A stretch of 64,000 nucleotides of DNA from Pseudomonas sp. 8AS (GCF_902506505.1 NZ_LR733406.1:2070117-2134116); one strand, 5' to 3'. Counted from the stretch's first letter, positions 21,017-32,417 are shown. Numbers and translations: made by a program. Notes: a model not told the origin generated them from the letters alone.

Positions 21017-22138
21017 ATGAAGCTTGCGCATCGGACATTGGCAGTGCTGCTGCGTGGCGGGCTTTGCCTGGCCGTGCTGCTGGCCCAGGGCTGCTCCTGG
21101 GAGCGCGCGGGTGTCACGCTGGTGCCGCCCGCCGGCTACCTGCGCAGCGCCGCGGCGCCGCAAGGCAAGGTGCCGAGCTGCCCGCCGGTGCCGCCGCCCT
21201 ATACCGGCGAGCTGTACTTCCCGAGCAAGTACGCCGGCTCCGATGCGGCCCGCGACAAGATCAACAGCGAGGCGGCGGCCCGCTATGCGCAGCTCACCGA
21301 CGATGTGCGCCAGCTGGAGAACGGCAGCAGCCGCCTGGTCGGCCGCTACCTGGAAACGGGCCAGCAGGCCTATGCCGATTGCGCGCTGACCTGGCTGGAC
21401 ACCTGGGCCGAGGCCGAGGCGCTGCTCAGCGAGCGCTACAACCACACCGGCAAGTCGGTGCGCAAATGGGCCCTGGGCAGCGTCGCGGGCGCCTACCTGC
21501 GTTTGAAGTTTTCCCGCTCGCAGCCGCTCGCGGGGCATGCCGAGCGGGCCGAACGCATCGAGGCGTGGCTGGGCGAGCTGGCCGACCAGGTGGTGGTCGA
21601 CTGGAACGCCCAGCCGCTGGAGCGGCGCAACAATCACCAGTACTGGGCCGCCTGGTCGGTGATGGCCACGGCCGTGGTGCTCGACCGGCGCGACCTGTTC
21701 GACTGGGCCGTGGAGCAGTACCGGCATGGCATGCAGCAGGTCGACGGCGAAGGCTATCTGCCGCTGGAGCTGTCCCGCCAGACCCGTGCGCTGGCGTACC
21801 ACAACTACAGCATGGGGCCGCTGCTGATGATCGCGGCGTTCGCCAAGGCCAATGGCCTGGACCTGCGTGGCGAGAATGACGGCGCCCTGCAACGCCTGGC
21901 GCTACGCATGCAGGCCGGCCTGCGCGAGCCGAAGACATTCCAAGAAAAAACCGGTTACCCGCAGACCCTGGAGGACCTGCAGGACAGCAACCGATTTGCC
22001 TGGCTGGAGCCTTACTGCGCGCTGTACCCGTGCTCGGAGAGCACGGACGCGTGGCGACGCTCGATCGAGCCGCTGAGCACCTACCGGCTCGGCGGTGACA
22101 TGACCCAGCTGTTTTCCGGGCAACTGCCTCGAAAGTGA
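21017..22138 (+). CDS. algL: Alginate lyase AlgL (relocated between algF and algA)
   Basis: A 373-residue periplasmic polymannuronate lyase (PL5) that clears alginate trapped in the periplasm. Family landmarks are CPPVPPPYTGEL, SKYAGSD (catalytic Lys), HTGKSVRKWALGS, NNHQYWAAWSVMATAVV (H207) and SRQTRALAYHNY (catalytic Arg/Tyr). The usual NNHSYW motif reads NNHQYW here. The leader ends LLAQGCSW, which resembles a poor lipobox. ATG at 21017 sits 6 bp after TGAGGA; ATG at 21011 is too close to it. In P. aeruginosa algL lies between algX and algI; here it follows algF. Confidence 0.93.
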   Translation: MKLAHRTLAVLLRGGLCLAVLLAQGCSWERAGVTLVPPAGYLRSAAAPQGKVPSCPPVPPPYTGELYFPSKYAGSDAARDKINSEAAARYAQLTDDVRQLENGSSRLVGRYLETGQQAYADCALTWLDTWAEAEALLSERYNHTGKSVRKWALGSVAGAYLRLKFSRSQPLAGHAERAERIEAWLGELADQVVVDWNAQPLERRNNHQYWAAWSVMATAVVLDRRDLFDWAVEQYRHGMQQVDGEGYLPLELSRQTRALAYHNYSMGPLLMIAAFAKANGLDLRGENDGALQRLALRMQAGLREPKTFQEKTGYPQTLEDLQDSNRFAWLEPYCALYPCSESTDAWRRSIEPLSTYRLGGDMTQLFSGQLPRK

Positions 22139-22227
22139 TTCCTGATGCAGTTCCCGCTGCCCGGTACATCCGTTCCGGCGGCGAGACAGGTCCAAATTTA
22201 AACGGATATTAAATTGGAGACAGACCC

Positions 22228-23667
22228 ATGATCCCGGTCATTCTTTCTGGTGGTAGCGGCTCTCGCCTGTGGCCTTTGTCGCGCAAGATGTATCCCAAGC
22301 AGTTCCTCGCCCTCACCGGCGAGCTGTCGCTGTTCCAGCAGACCCTGCAGCGCCTGGCGTTCGAAGGCATGCACAAGCCGCTGGTGGTGTGTAACCTGGA
22401 GCATCGCTTCATCGTCAATGAGCAGCTGGCCAAGATCGGCATCACTGCCCAGGGCATGCTGCTCGAACCGTTCGGGCGCAATACCGCGCCGGCGGTGGCC
22501 ATGGCCGCCCTGCAGCTGCTGGCCGAGGGCCGCGACGAGCTGATGCTGATCCTGCCGGCCGACCATGTGATCAGCGACGAGCTGAGCCTGCGCCAGGCCC
22601 TGGAGCTGGCGCGCAGCGCCGCCGAAGAGGGCGAGATGGTGCTGTTCGGGATTCCCGCGGACCGCCCGGAAACCGGCTTCGGCTACATCAAGGCGGCGCG
22701 TGGCGAGGAGGGCGAGACCCTGGTTCCCGGCGCTTACCGCGTCAAGCAGTTCGTCGAGAAGCCCGACGCTGTACGTGCCAGCGAGTTCGTGCGCAGCGGC
22801 GGCTACTACTGGAACAGCGGCATGTTCCTGTTCCGCGCCAGCCGTTACCTCGACGAGCTGCGCAGCCATGAGCCGGATATCTACGACACCTGCGTGCTGA
22901 CGCTCGAACGTAGCAAGAGCAGCGGCGGGGTGCTGAGCATCGACGCCGGCACCTTCGAGTGCTGCCCGGACAACTCCATCGACTACGCGGTGATGGAGAA
23001 GACCGCGCGCGCCTGCGTCGTGCCGCTGGCGGCCGGCTGGAACGATGTGGGCTCCTGGTCGTCGCTGTGGGACGTGCAGGAGAAGAACAGCGACGGCAAC
23101 GTGATCAAGGGCGATGTGGTCACCCACAACAGCCACAACAGCTTCGTGCACGGCACCTCCAAGCTGGTCACCCTGATCGGCATGAACGATGTGGTGGTGG
23201 TCGAGACCAAGGATGCGGTGATGGTCGCGCACAAGGATGCCGTGCAGGACGTGAAGAAGCTGGTCAACGCCCTGGATGCCCAGGGCCGCCAGGAAACCCA
23301 GAACCACTGCGCGGTGTACCGCCCCTGGGGCAACTACGACTCGGTGGACAACGGCACGCGCCACCAGGTCAAGCGCATCACCGTCAAGCCGGGCGCGCAG
23401 TTGTCGCTGCAGATGCACCATCACCGCGCCGAGCACTGGATCGTGGTGTCCGGCACGGCGCAGGTGACCTGCGACGACAAGGTGTTCCTGCTCACGGAAA
23501 ACCAGTCGACCTACATCCCGATCGCCTCGGTGCATCGCCTGAGCAACCCGGGCAAGATCCCCCTGGAGATCATCGAGGTGCAGTCCGGCGGCTATCTGGG
23601 CGAGGACGACATCGAGCGTCTGGAAGACGTCTACGGGCGTACGCCCAAGGCCACCGTGCCGAGCTGA
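22228..23667 (+). CDS. algA: Bifunctional phosphomannose isomerase / GDP-mannose pyrophosphorylase AlgA
   Basis: A 479-residue cytosolic enzyme that makes mannose-6-P from fructose-6-P and GDP-mannose from mannose-1-P, supplying AlgD. The N-terminal nucleotidyltransferase signature GGSGSRLWPLSRKMYPKQFL and EKPD are present; the C-terminal cupin-type isomerase domain shows QMHHHRAEHWIVVSGTA. Last gene of the alginate operon, 89 bp after algL, preceded by TTGGAGA, and followed by a GC-rich hairpin before convergent acnA. Confidence 0.96.
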   Translation: MIPVILSGGSGSRLWPLSRKMYPKQFLALTGELSLFQQTLQRLAFEGMHKPLVVCNLEHRFIVNEQLAKIGITAQGMLLEPFGRNTAPAVAMAALQLLAEGRDELMLILPADHVISDELSLRQALELARSAAEEGEMVLFGIPADRPETGFGYIKAARGEEGETLVPGAYRVKQFVEKPDAVRASEFVRSGGYYWNSGMFLFRASRYLDELRSHEPDIYDTCVLTLERSKSSGGVLSIDAGTFECCPDNSIDYAVMEKTARACVVPLAAGWNDVGSWSSLWDVQEKNSDGNVIKGDVVTHNSHNSFVHGTSKLVTLIGMNDVVVVETKDAVMVAHKDAVQDVKKLVNALDAQGRQETQNHCAVYRPWGNYDSVDNGTRHQVKRITVKPGAQLSLQMHHHRAEHWIVVSGTAQVTCDDKVFLLTENQSTYIPIASVHRLSNPGKIPLEIIEVQSGGYLGEDDIERLEDVYGRTPKATVPS

Positions 23668-23733
23668 AGCGGGCCCGCCCGCAACGGGCGACCGGCAAGC
23701 GGTCGCTGGTCGCGGGTGGCGATCAGGCGCATG

Positions 23734-23757
23734 GCGCCCGGGGCTGGCCCCGGGCGC
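23734..23757. terminator. GC-rich hairpin between algA and acnA
   Basis: Perfect 10-bp stem GCGCCCGGGG/CCCCGGGCGC with loop CTGG, located between two convergent genes and 4 bp from the acnA stop. There is no T-tract on either side, so it may act as a weak or factor-assisted bidirectional terminator. Confidence 0.55.
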
Positions 23758-23761
23758 TCGC

Positions 23762-26437
<2,676 letters not shown>

Positions 26438-26573
26438 GGCGTTTCTCCTGCGCGGTCGGAACCGGCTGATGGCGAGTTAGTGAAACTAGACCGCCGAGTC
26501 AACTCCCGCCACTTTCCCCGGCGCCCCGCGGCGGGCCGACTCGGCTATCATGCGCGGCCTGAGGAGAACCGCG

Positions 26574-27623
26574 ATGAATACCCTGCTACTGCACTGCCGC
26601 CCCGGCTTCGAAGCTGAAGTCTGTGCCGAAATCAGCGAACACGCCGCGCGCCTGGAGGTGGCCGGCTATGCCAAGGGCAAGCCGAACAGCGCCCATGCCG
26701 AATTCGTCTGCAGCGAGGCCGATGGCGCGCAGCGGCTGATGCAGGGCCTGCGCTTCAACAGGCTGATCTTCCCGCGCCAGTGGGCGCGCGGCAGCTACCT
26801 GCAGCTGCCGGAAAGCGACCGCATCAGCGTGCTGCTGCAGGCCCTGGCCGATTACCCGGTGTGCGGCAGCCTGTGGCTGGAAGTGTTCGACACCAACGAC
26901 GGCAAGGAACTGTCGAACTTCTGCAAGAAGTTCGAGGCGCCGCTGCGCAAGGCGCTGGTTGCGGCCGGCAGGCTGGTCGACGACCCGGCCAAGCCGCGCC
27001 TGCTGCTGACCTTCAAGAGCGGCCGCGAGGTGTTCCTCGGCCTCGCCGAGGCGAACAACCAGGCGCCCTGGCCGATGGGCATCCCGCGCCTGAAGTTCCC
27101 GCGCGAGGCACCGAGCCGCTCGACCCTCAAGCTGGAGGAGGCCTGGCACTACTTCATCCCGCGTGAGCAGTGGGACACGCGCCTGTCGGGCGAGATGACC
27201 GGCGTCGACCTCGGTGCCGCCCCCGGCGGCTGGACCTACCAGCTGGTCAAGCGCGGCATGCTGGTCACCGCCATCGACAACGGGCCGATGGCGCAGAGCC
27301 TGATGGACACCGGCCTGGTCCAGCACCTGATGGTCGACGGCTTCACCTGGAAGCCCAAACAGCCGGTGGACTGGATGGTCTGCGACATAGTCGAGAAGCC
27401 GGCGCGCAACGCCGCATTGCTGGAAACCTGGATCGGCGAGGGCCTGTGCCGCGAGGCGGTGGTCAACCTCAAGCTGCCGATGAAGCAGCGCTATGCCGAG
27501 GTCAGCCGCCTGCTGCAGCGCCTGGAGGACGCCTTCGCCGCGCGCAAGATCAAGGTCTCCATCGCCTGCAAGCAGCTCTACCACGACCGCGAGGAGGTCA
27601 CCTGCCACCTGCGGCGTCTTTAG
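26574..27623 (+). CDS. rlmM: 23S rRNA 2'-O-ribose methyltransferase RlmM
   Basis: A 349-residue SAM-dependent enzyme that methylates the ribose of C2498 in 23S rRNA. An N-terminal THUMP-like domain is followed by a Rossmann domain with the SAM motif GVDLGAAPGGWTYQL, VCDIVEKP and a final [16 protein letters not shown] stretch. ATG at 26574 is preceded by GAGGAG; an upstream in-frame ATG at 26550 lacks support. The 3' end overlaps a convergent small gene by 26 bp. Confidence 0.96.
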   Translation: MNTLLLHCRPGFEAEVCAEISEHAARLEVAGYAKGKPNSAHAEFVCSEADGAQRLMQGLRFNRLIFPRQWARGSYLQLPESDRISVLLQALADYPVCGSLWLEVFDTNDGKELSNFCKKFEAPLRKALVAAGRLVDDPAKPRLLLTFKSGREVFLGLAEANNQAPWPMGIPRLKFPREAPSRSTLKLEEAWHYFIPREQWDTRLSGEMTGVDLGAAPGGWTYQLVKRGMLVTAIDNGPMAQSLMDTGLVQHLMVDGFTWKPKQPVDWMVCDIVEKPARNAALLETWIGEGLCREAVVNLKLPMKQRYAEVSRLLQRLEDAFAARKIKVSIACKQLYHDREEVTCHLRRL

Positions 27624-27777
27624 CCTGAGGGCAGGCCCAGTAGGTCTGCTTGTGCCCGCGGGCCTGGTAGTCGCGGGCCAGGCGCTCGGCCTCCTCGCGG
27701 CTGAGGCCGGCGCGCAGGACGAATTCATTGCCGTTGTCGTCCAGGCGTTTGACGCACCAGTCTGGCGTGCTGGCCAT
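27598..27777 (-). CDS. Small conserved-looking hypothetical protein (59 aa)
   Basis: Reading from ATG at 27777, it encodes a 59-residue hydrophilic protein beginning [19 protein letters not shown] and ending [14 protein letters not shown]. It has two cysteines, no signal peptide and no membrane segment. The position between rlmM and the TusA-like gene, the sensible domain-like composition and GGAGG-type sequence (complement of the GCGACCTCC stretch) upstream support it as a gene. Function unknown. It overlaps the 3' end of rlmM in the opposite direction. Confidence 0.6.
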   Translation of the reverse strand: MASTPDWCVKRLDDNGNEFVLRAGLSREEAERLARDYQARGHKQTYWACPQAKDAAGGR

Positions 27778-27848
27778 GCTGCGACCTCCTGCGCTGGGCG
27801 CGCGGCGCCCTTTGCGCGACAATAGCGGCCTGTTTCCGGAGTAGCCCG

Positions 27849-28100
27849 ATGTCCCAACACTCTGCTGTCATTCCCGACGCCATCCTCGACGCCAGCGGGC
27901 TCAACTGCCCGGAGCCGGTGATGATGCTGCACAACAAGGTGCGCGACCTGCCGGCCGGCGGCCTGCTCAAGGTGATCGCCACCGATCCTTCGACCCGCCG
28001 CGACATCCCCAAGTTCTGTATGTTTCTCGGCCACGAGCTGGTCGAGCAGGGCGAGGAAGCCGGCAGCTATCTGTACTGGATTCGCAAGAAGCTCGACTGA
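27849..28100 (+). CDS. TusA-family sulfurtransferase-like protein
   Basis: An 83-residue protein of the TusA/YedF/SirA family, which carries persulfide sulfur in tRNA thiolation and related routes. The active-site motif CPEP sits in [14 protein letters not shown], with the typical [24 protein letters not shown] fold that follows. It corresponds by position to PA1564 of P. aeruginosa. A persulfide-carrier role is inferred from the family; the partner is unknown. Confidence 0.92.
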   Translation: MSQHSAVIPDAILDASGLNCPEPVMMLHNKVRDLPAGGLLKVIATDPSTRRDIPKFCMFLGHELVEQGEEAGSYLYWIRKKLD

Positions 28101-28249
28101 GAGTCCGTCGACGATCTCTTGATCGTCGGCCATGCCGCGTTGAAATTGGGCTCGGACTGCTCATTTACACCTCGTAAACTCCGCGTCCTCGCCCAATTTC
28201 GCCTTGCCTGGCTCTAGCTCAAAAGACCCGTAAACGGGCTCTGAGCCGG
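28101..28249. repeat. Complex intergenic repeat with nested inverted repeats
   Basis: The 149-bp gap between the convergent TusA-like and MATE genes is packed with inverted repeats: CGACGATC-TCTT-GATCGTCG (28109-28128), a long-range GAAATTGGGC ... GCCCAATTTC pair around GCTCATTTACACCTCGTAAACTCCGCG, and the MATE terminator. Similar text recurs between genes in pseudomonad genomes as I remember them, so it is probably a dispersed extragenic repeat. Confidence 0.55.
28220..28242 (-). terminator. Terminator of the MATE gene
   Basis: On the minus strand, shortly after the MATE stop, CCCG-TTTA-CGGG is followed by TCTTTT. Short stem but correctly placed and T-rich. Confidence 0.5.
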
Positions 28250-29617
28250 TTAGGCGCGGATGCGTCGGCGCGCGCTGCGCGCCAGGCGAATGCCGAGCAG
28301 CACGGCGGCGCAGGTCAGCCCGACCACCAGGCCCTGCCACAGGCCGCGCGGCCCCGATGGCTCGCCGAACCAGTCGGCCAGGCCCAGGCCGTAGCCCACC
28401 GGCAGGCCGATGCCCCAGTAGGCGAACAGGGTGTAGAGCATGGTCGCGCGGGTGTCCTGGTAGCCGCGCAGCGCACCGGCGGCGGTGACCTGGATGGCAT
28501 CGGAGAACTGGAACAGCGCCGAATAGACGATCAGGCTCGACGCCACCGCGATCACTTCCGGCGCGGCGGTATAAATCTGCGCGATCTCGCTGCGCCACAG
28601 CAGCATCAGGCTGGCCGACAGGCAGGCATAGGCCAGGGCGGTGGCCATGCCCACGCCCGCGGCGAAACGCGCCTCGCGCGGCTGCTCGCGCCCCAGCGAC
28701 TGGCCGACGCGCACGGTGGCGGCCATGCCCAGGGAGTAGGGGATCATGAACACCAGCGAGCTGAAGTTCAGGGCGATCTGGTGGCCGGCCACCACCGTGG
28801 CGCCCAGCCCGCCGATCAGCAGGGCGATCACTGAGAAGATGCTGGCCTCGGCGAACACCGCCACGCCGATCGGTACGCCGATCGCCAGCAGGCGCCGGAG
28901 AACCTGCCACTGCGGCCAGTCGAAGCGGGCGAACAGTTGGCTGGGGCGGTAGTAGGGCGCCCAGCTCACCCACCAGAGCATGCCCAGCAGCATGCTCCAC
29001 ATGACGATGCCGGTGGCCCAGCCACAGCCCACGCCGCCGAGGGCCGGCAGGCCGAGCTTGCCGTAGATCAGCACGTAGTTCAGCGGGATGTTCAGCAGCA
29101 GGCCGCCGATGCCCAGCATCATGCTCGGCCGGGTATGCCCCAGGCCGTCGCTGTAGCAGCGCAGCACGTGGTACAGCGCCACGGCGGGGAAGCCGCAGGC
29201 CACCCCGCGCAGGTAGCCCATGGCCGGCTCGACCAGGCTGGGGTCGACCTTCATCAGGTGCAGCACCGGTTCGGCATTCCACAACAGGGCGGCGGCGCCA
29301 CCGCCCACAGCCAGGGCCAGCCACAGCGCCTGGCGCACCAGCGGGCCGATCTCCTGGTGCTGGCCGCTGCCGAAGCGTTGCGCCACTTTCGGCGTGGTCG
29401 CCAGCAGGATGCCGGTCATCAGCAGGAACACCGGCACCCACAGCGAGTTGCCCAGGGCCACGGCGGCCAGGTCGCGCGGGCTGACGCGGCCGGCCATCAC
29501 GGTGTCGACGAAGCCCATGGCGGTGTGCGCCAGTTGCGCGATGATGATCGGGGTGGCCAGCGCCAGCAGGGCGCGCAGTTCGGCGCGGATGCGGGCGGGA
29601 CGGGTGAGGGCAGACAT
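28250..29617 (-). CDS. MATE-family multidrug efflux transporter (NorM-like)
   Basis: A 455-residue integral membrane protein with 12 hydrophobic segments in two similar halves. Family features include ALATPIIIAQLAHTAMGFVDTVMAG at the start of the first half and the matching VPIGVAVFAEASIFSVIALLIGGLG at the start of the second. NorM-type members export cationic drugs and dyes using Na+ or H+. The terminal tail is arginine-rich. It is convergent with the TusA-like gene; the substrate is unknown. Confidence 0.92.
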   Translation of the reverse strand: MSALTRPARIRAELRALLALATPIIIAQLAHTAMGFVDTVMAGRVSPRDLAAVALGNSLWVPVFLLMTGILLATTPKVAQRFGSGQHQEIGPLVRQALWLALAVGGGAAALLWNAEPVLHLMKVDPSLVEPAMGYLRGVACGFPAVALYHVLRCYSDGLGHTRPSMMLGIGGLLLNIPLNYVLIYGKLGLPALGGVGCGWATGIVMWSMLLGMLWWVSWAPYYRPSQLFARFDWPQWQVLRRLLAIGVPIGVAVFAEASIFSVIALLIGGLGATVVAGHQIALNFSSLVFMIPYSLGMAATVRVGQSLGREQPREARFAAGVGMATALAYACLSASLMLLWRSEIAQIYTAAPEVIAVASSLIVYSALFQFSDAIQVTAAGALRGYQDTRATMLYTLFAYWGIGLPVGYGLGLADWFGEPSGPRGLWQGLVVGLTCAAVLLGIRLARSARRRIRA

Positions 29618-29699
29618 GGGCAGATCCGACGACAGGGCCGGCGATTCTACTCCGCCGGCGCGCCGGCGGCATCAACACGAGTATCCGGCGCCCGGGCAA

Positions 29700-30500
29700 T
29701 CAGCCGCCGGGGCTGCGGCGCAGGGCGGCGTGCTGGGGGTTGAAGGTGAGCACCGCGAGCAGCGCGCAGAGCAGGGTCAGGCCCAGGCAGATGGCCGCCG
29801 CCAGCAGGTTGAAGCGCTCGTAGAGGGCGTAGCGCACCAGCTCCACGGCGTGGCTGAACGGATTGACCGCGCACAGCCAGTACAGCCACTCGCTGGCCTC
29901 GCGCATCTTCCACAGCGGGTAGAGCGCCGAGGAGAGGAAGAACAGCGGGAAGATGACGAAGTTCATCACCCCGGCGAAGTTCTCCAGCTGGCGGATGCCG
30001 TTGGACAGCAGCAGGCCCAGGGCGCTGAGCAGCAGCGCCGCCAGCAGCAGCGCCGGCAGCGCGGCGAGCAGGCCCAGGGCCGGTGGCTGCACGCCGTACA
30101 GCCAGGCGATGGCGAGGAAGGCGTAGACCTGCAGCAGCGACACCAGGGCGGTGGCCAGCAGCTTGGCCGCCAGCAGGAAGGCGCGCGGCAGCGGGCTAGT
30201 GAGCAGCACGCGCATGCTGCCCATCTCGCGGTCGTAGACCATCGACAGCGAGCCCTGCATGCCGTTGAACAGCAAAATCATGCAGGCCAGGCCGGGGACT
30301 ATGTAGGTCTCGTAGGTGACGTAGGTGTCGTACGGCTCGATGATCGAGATGCCCAGCGCGGCGCGAAAGCCGGCGGCGAACACCAGCAGCCACAGCAGCG
30401 GGCGCACCAGGGCGCTGAGAAAGCGCGAGCGTTGCTGGATGAAGCGCAGCCATTCGCGCAGCACCACGCCGCGCAGGCAGGCCCAGTAGGCGGTGATCAT
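29700..30500 (-). CDS. pedC: ABC-2 type permease of the PQQ-alcohol-dehydrogenase-associated (PedC-like) exporter
   Basis: A 266-residue membrane protein with about six transmembrane segments, starting ATG at 30500 (MITAYWACLRGVVLREWLRF). Characteristic segments are VYDREMGSMRVLLTSPLPR and NFVIFPLFFLSSALYPLW, typical of ABC-2 exporters. It resembles the permease in ped/exa quinoprotein clusters of pseudomonads. It is last of a minus-strand run with the ATPase, beta-propeller, small protein and binding protein genes, but a 169-bp repeat-containing gap separates it from the ATPase gene. The transported compound is unknown. Confidence 0.85.
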   Translation of the reverse strand: MITAYWACLRGVVLREWLRFIQQRSRFLSALVRPLLWLLVFAAGFRAALGISIIEPYDTYVTYETYIVPGLACMILLFNGMQGSLSMVYDREMGSMRVLLTSPLPRAFLLAAKLLATALVSLLQVYAFLAIAWLYGVQPPALGLLAALPALLLAALLLSALGLLLSNGIRQLENFAGVMNFVIFPLFFLSSALYPLWKMREASEWLYWLCAVNPFSHAVELVRYALYERFNLLAAAICLGLTLLCALLAVLTFNPQHAALRRSPGG

Positions 30501-30562
30501 GGGCGGGGCTCCGGGGTAGTTGGCGGGGCAGCGAGGGTTCGATGCACCGTAGGGGCCTGGTT

Positions 30563-30647
30563 GGTGCGCATGGCGCACCCTACGGCTCCGCGCCAGTGCG
30601 CATCTGCTGCGGTCGGCTCATCTCCCGTAGGGTGCGCCGTGCGCACC
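30563..30647. repeat. Paired GTAGGGTGCGC palindromic repeats
   Basis: The gap between the permease and ATPase genes holds two facing units: GGTGCGCATGGCGCACC followed by CTACGG (30563-30585), and CCGTAG plus GGTGCGC-CGT-GCGCACC (30625-30647). Together they can fold into a long cruciform. Related palindromes occur at 32399-32417 and 38834-38850. Confidence 0.75.
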
Positions 30648-30669
30648 GCAGGCCACGCCTGGGCACTCA

Positions 30670-31401
30670 TCACGCCACCTCGCTGGCGGTCAGGCGACTG
30701 AAGGTCTCTGCCAGGCTGCCCTGGCCATGCTCGGCGCTGAGCCGGTCGGCGCGGCCCTGGGCGATCAACCGGCCGCGGTTGAGGATCAGCAGGGCGTCGC
30801 TGTCTTGCACCTCGTCCAGCAGGTGGGTGGTCCACAGCACCGCCAGGCCCTCGTCGCGGCACAGCTGGCGCACATGCTGGTTGAGCGCCAGACGGCTGGC
30901 CGGGTCGAGGCCGACGCTGGCCTCGTCGAGCAGCAGCAGGCGCGGCCGATGGAGCAAGGCGCGGGCGATTTCCACCCGCCGCCGATGGCCGCCGTTGAGC
31001 AGGCGCACCTTGTCGTCGCGGCGCTCGCCGAGCTGCTGGCGCTCCAGCTCGGCGGCGATGCGCTGGCTGGCCAGGGCGCGCGGCATGCCGTGCAGGGCGG
31101 CGTGGTAGTGCAGGTTCTGCTGCACGCTGAGGTCCAGGTCCAGGGTGCTCTGCTGGAACACCACGCCGAGCTGGGCCAGGGCCTGGCGCGGCTGCTGGCG
31201 CAGGTCGTGGCCGCCGACGCGGACCCGGCCCTGCTGCAGGCGGTAGAGGCAGGTGAGCAAGGCGATCAGGGTCGATTTGCCGGCGCCGTTGGGGCCGAGC
31301 AGGGCGCTGAACTGCCCGGCCGGGCAGGCGAAACTGACATCGCCCAGGGCCTGGCGCTGGCCATAGGCGAAGCCCAGGCCTTCCACCTCCAGGCTATTCA
31401 C
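30670..31401 (-). CDS. ABC transporter ATP-binding protein, quinoprotein-associated
   Basis: A 243-residue ABC ATPase. Walker A GPNGAGKST (about residues 36-44), an unusual signature LNGGHRRRVEIARAL in place of LSGGQ, and Walker B LLLLDEASVGLDP followed by the H-loop WTTHLL are all visible. It begins with GTG at 31401 overlapping the beta-propeller stop (GTGA), so translation is coupled. It powers the adjacent ABC-2 permease. Confidence 0.92.
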   Translation of the reverse strand: MNSLEVEGLGFAYGQRQALGDVSFACPAGQFSALLGPNGAGKSTLIALLTCLYRLQQGRVRVGGHDLRQQPRQALAQLGVVFQQSTLDLDLSVQQNLHYHAALHGMPRALASQRIAAELERQQLGERRDDKVRLLNGGHRRRVEIARALLHRPRLLLLDEASVGLDPASRLALNQHVRQLCRDEGLAVLWTTHLLDEVQDSDALLILNRGRLIAQGRADRLSAEHGQGSLAETFSRLTASEVA

Positions 31402-32366
31402 GGAGTCACCACCACGCCCCAGGGGTAGCGGCCGACCTTGATCGACTTGACCACCTTGAGGCTGGCCACGTCGATCACCGAGACGTCGCCGCTGATGCCG
31501 TTGGTGGTCAGCAGCTGCTTGTGGTCCGGGGTGAATTCCAGGTGCCAGACGCGCTTGCCGACCAGCAGGTAGTCGAGCACCTCGTAGCTCTGCGCGTCAA
31601 CCACCGCCACATGGTTGGCCGGGCCGAGGGCGACGAAGGCGTACTTGCCGTCCGGGCTGAGCTTGACCCCGACCGGCTGCACCTTGTCCGGGTGCACGCC
31701 CTTGATCTTGAACGTCAGCACCTTGAGCGGCTGGCGGCTGGCGACGTCGATCACCGTCACCGTGCCGCCGATCTCGGCCGAGGCCCACAGGCGCTTGCCA
31801 TCGTCGCTGAACTCGACGTGGCGCGGGCGCTGGTCGACCAGGGTGTTGTCGACCAGCTGCTGGGTGGCGGTGTCGATCCAGTGCAGCATGTTGGTGGTTT
31901 CGCTGGTGTTGACCGCCCACTTGCCGTCCGGGCTGACGGCCATGCCCTCGGGCTCGACGCCGACGTCGATCTGGCCGAGCACCTGGCTGTTCTGGGTGTC
32001 GACCACGGTGACCAGGGCATCGTCCTCGTTGGAGATGTACAGCCACTTGTCGTTGGGGTGCAGGGCGAACTGCTCGGGGTCGGCGCCGGAGGGCAGGTTC
32101 TTGATGATCTGCCGGGTCGCCAGGTCCATCACCTGCACGGTGTCCGAGTCGCTGGCGCAGATGTACAGCAGGCTGCGGTCGTGGGACAGGGCCAGGCCGC
32201 GCGGGCGCTGGCCGACCGGCAGGGTGGCGGTGACTTCCAGGCTGTCCAGGTCGATCACGCTGATGCTGTCGTCCTTCTCGTTGGACACGTAGGCGGTGGC
32301 GGCCTGCACCTGGCTGGCGAGCAGCAGCGGCGCGGTGAACAGGCTGGCGAGCAGGGTGCGGTGCAT
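31398..32366 (-). CDS. PQQ-dependent catabolism-associated beta-propeller protein (YVTN repeats)
   Basis: A 322-residue periplasmic protein: signal peptide to about residue 22 (QVQAATAY), then seven repeats of the YVTN/WD-like type such as AYVSNEKDDSISVIDL, LYICASDSDTVQVMDL and LTTNGISGDVSVIDV. It belongs to the beta-propeller family found with PQQ alcohol dehydrogenase ABC systems. Its role is unproven; a binding or scaffold function is inferred. ATG at 32366 has AAGGAC upstream. The stop overlaps the ATPase start. Confidence 0.9.
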   Translation of the reverse strand: MHRTLLASLFTAPLLLASQVQAATAYVSNEKDDSISVIDLDSLEVTATLPVGQRPRGLALSHDRSLLYICASDSDTVQVMDLATRQIIKNLPSGADPEQFALHPNDKWLYISNEDDALVTVVDTQNSQVLGQIDVGVEPEGMAVSPDGKWAVNTSETTNMLHWIDTATQQLVDNTLVDQRPRHVEFSDDGKRLWASAEIGGTVTVIDVASRQPLKVLTFKIKGVHPDKVQPVGVKLSPDGKYAFVALGPANHVAVVDAQSYEVLDYLLVGKRVWHLEFTPDHKQLLTTNGISGDVSVIDVASLKVVKSIKVGRYPWGVVVTP

Positions 32367-32398
32367 GGCGGTGGTCCTTTCTTGTAATGGTTGTGGAT

Positions 32399-32417
32399 GG
32401 GTGCGCGCGGCGCACCC
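32399..32417. repeat. GGGTGCGC-GCG-GCGCACCC palindrome
   Basis: A copy of the same short palindromic family seen at 30631-30647 and 38834-38850, between the beta-propeller and the small protein gene. Confidence 0.65.

Noticed and set aside
17696..21892. A 1398-codon open frame antisense to algI-algL
   Set aside because: It is the complement of well-recognised alginate genes. High GC content leaves antisense frames open; composition is Gln/Arg/Gly-rich with no domain.
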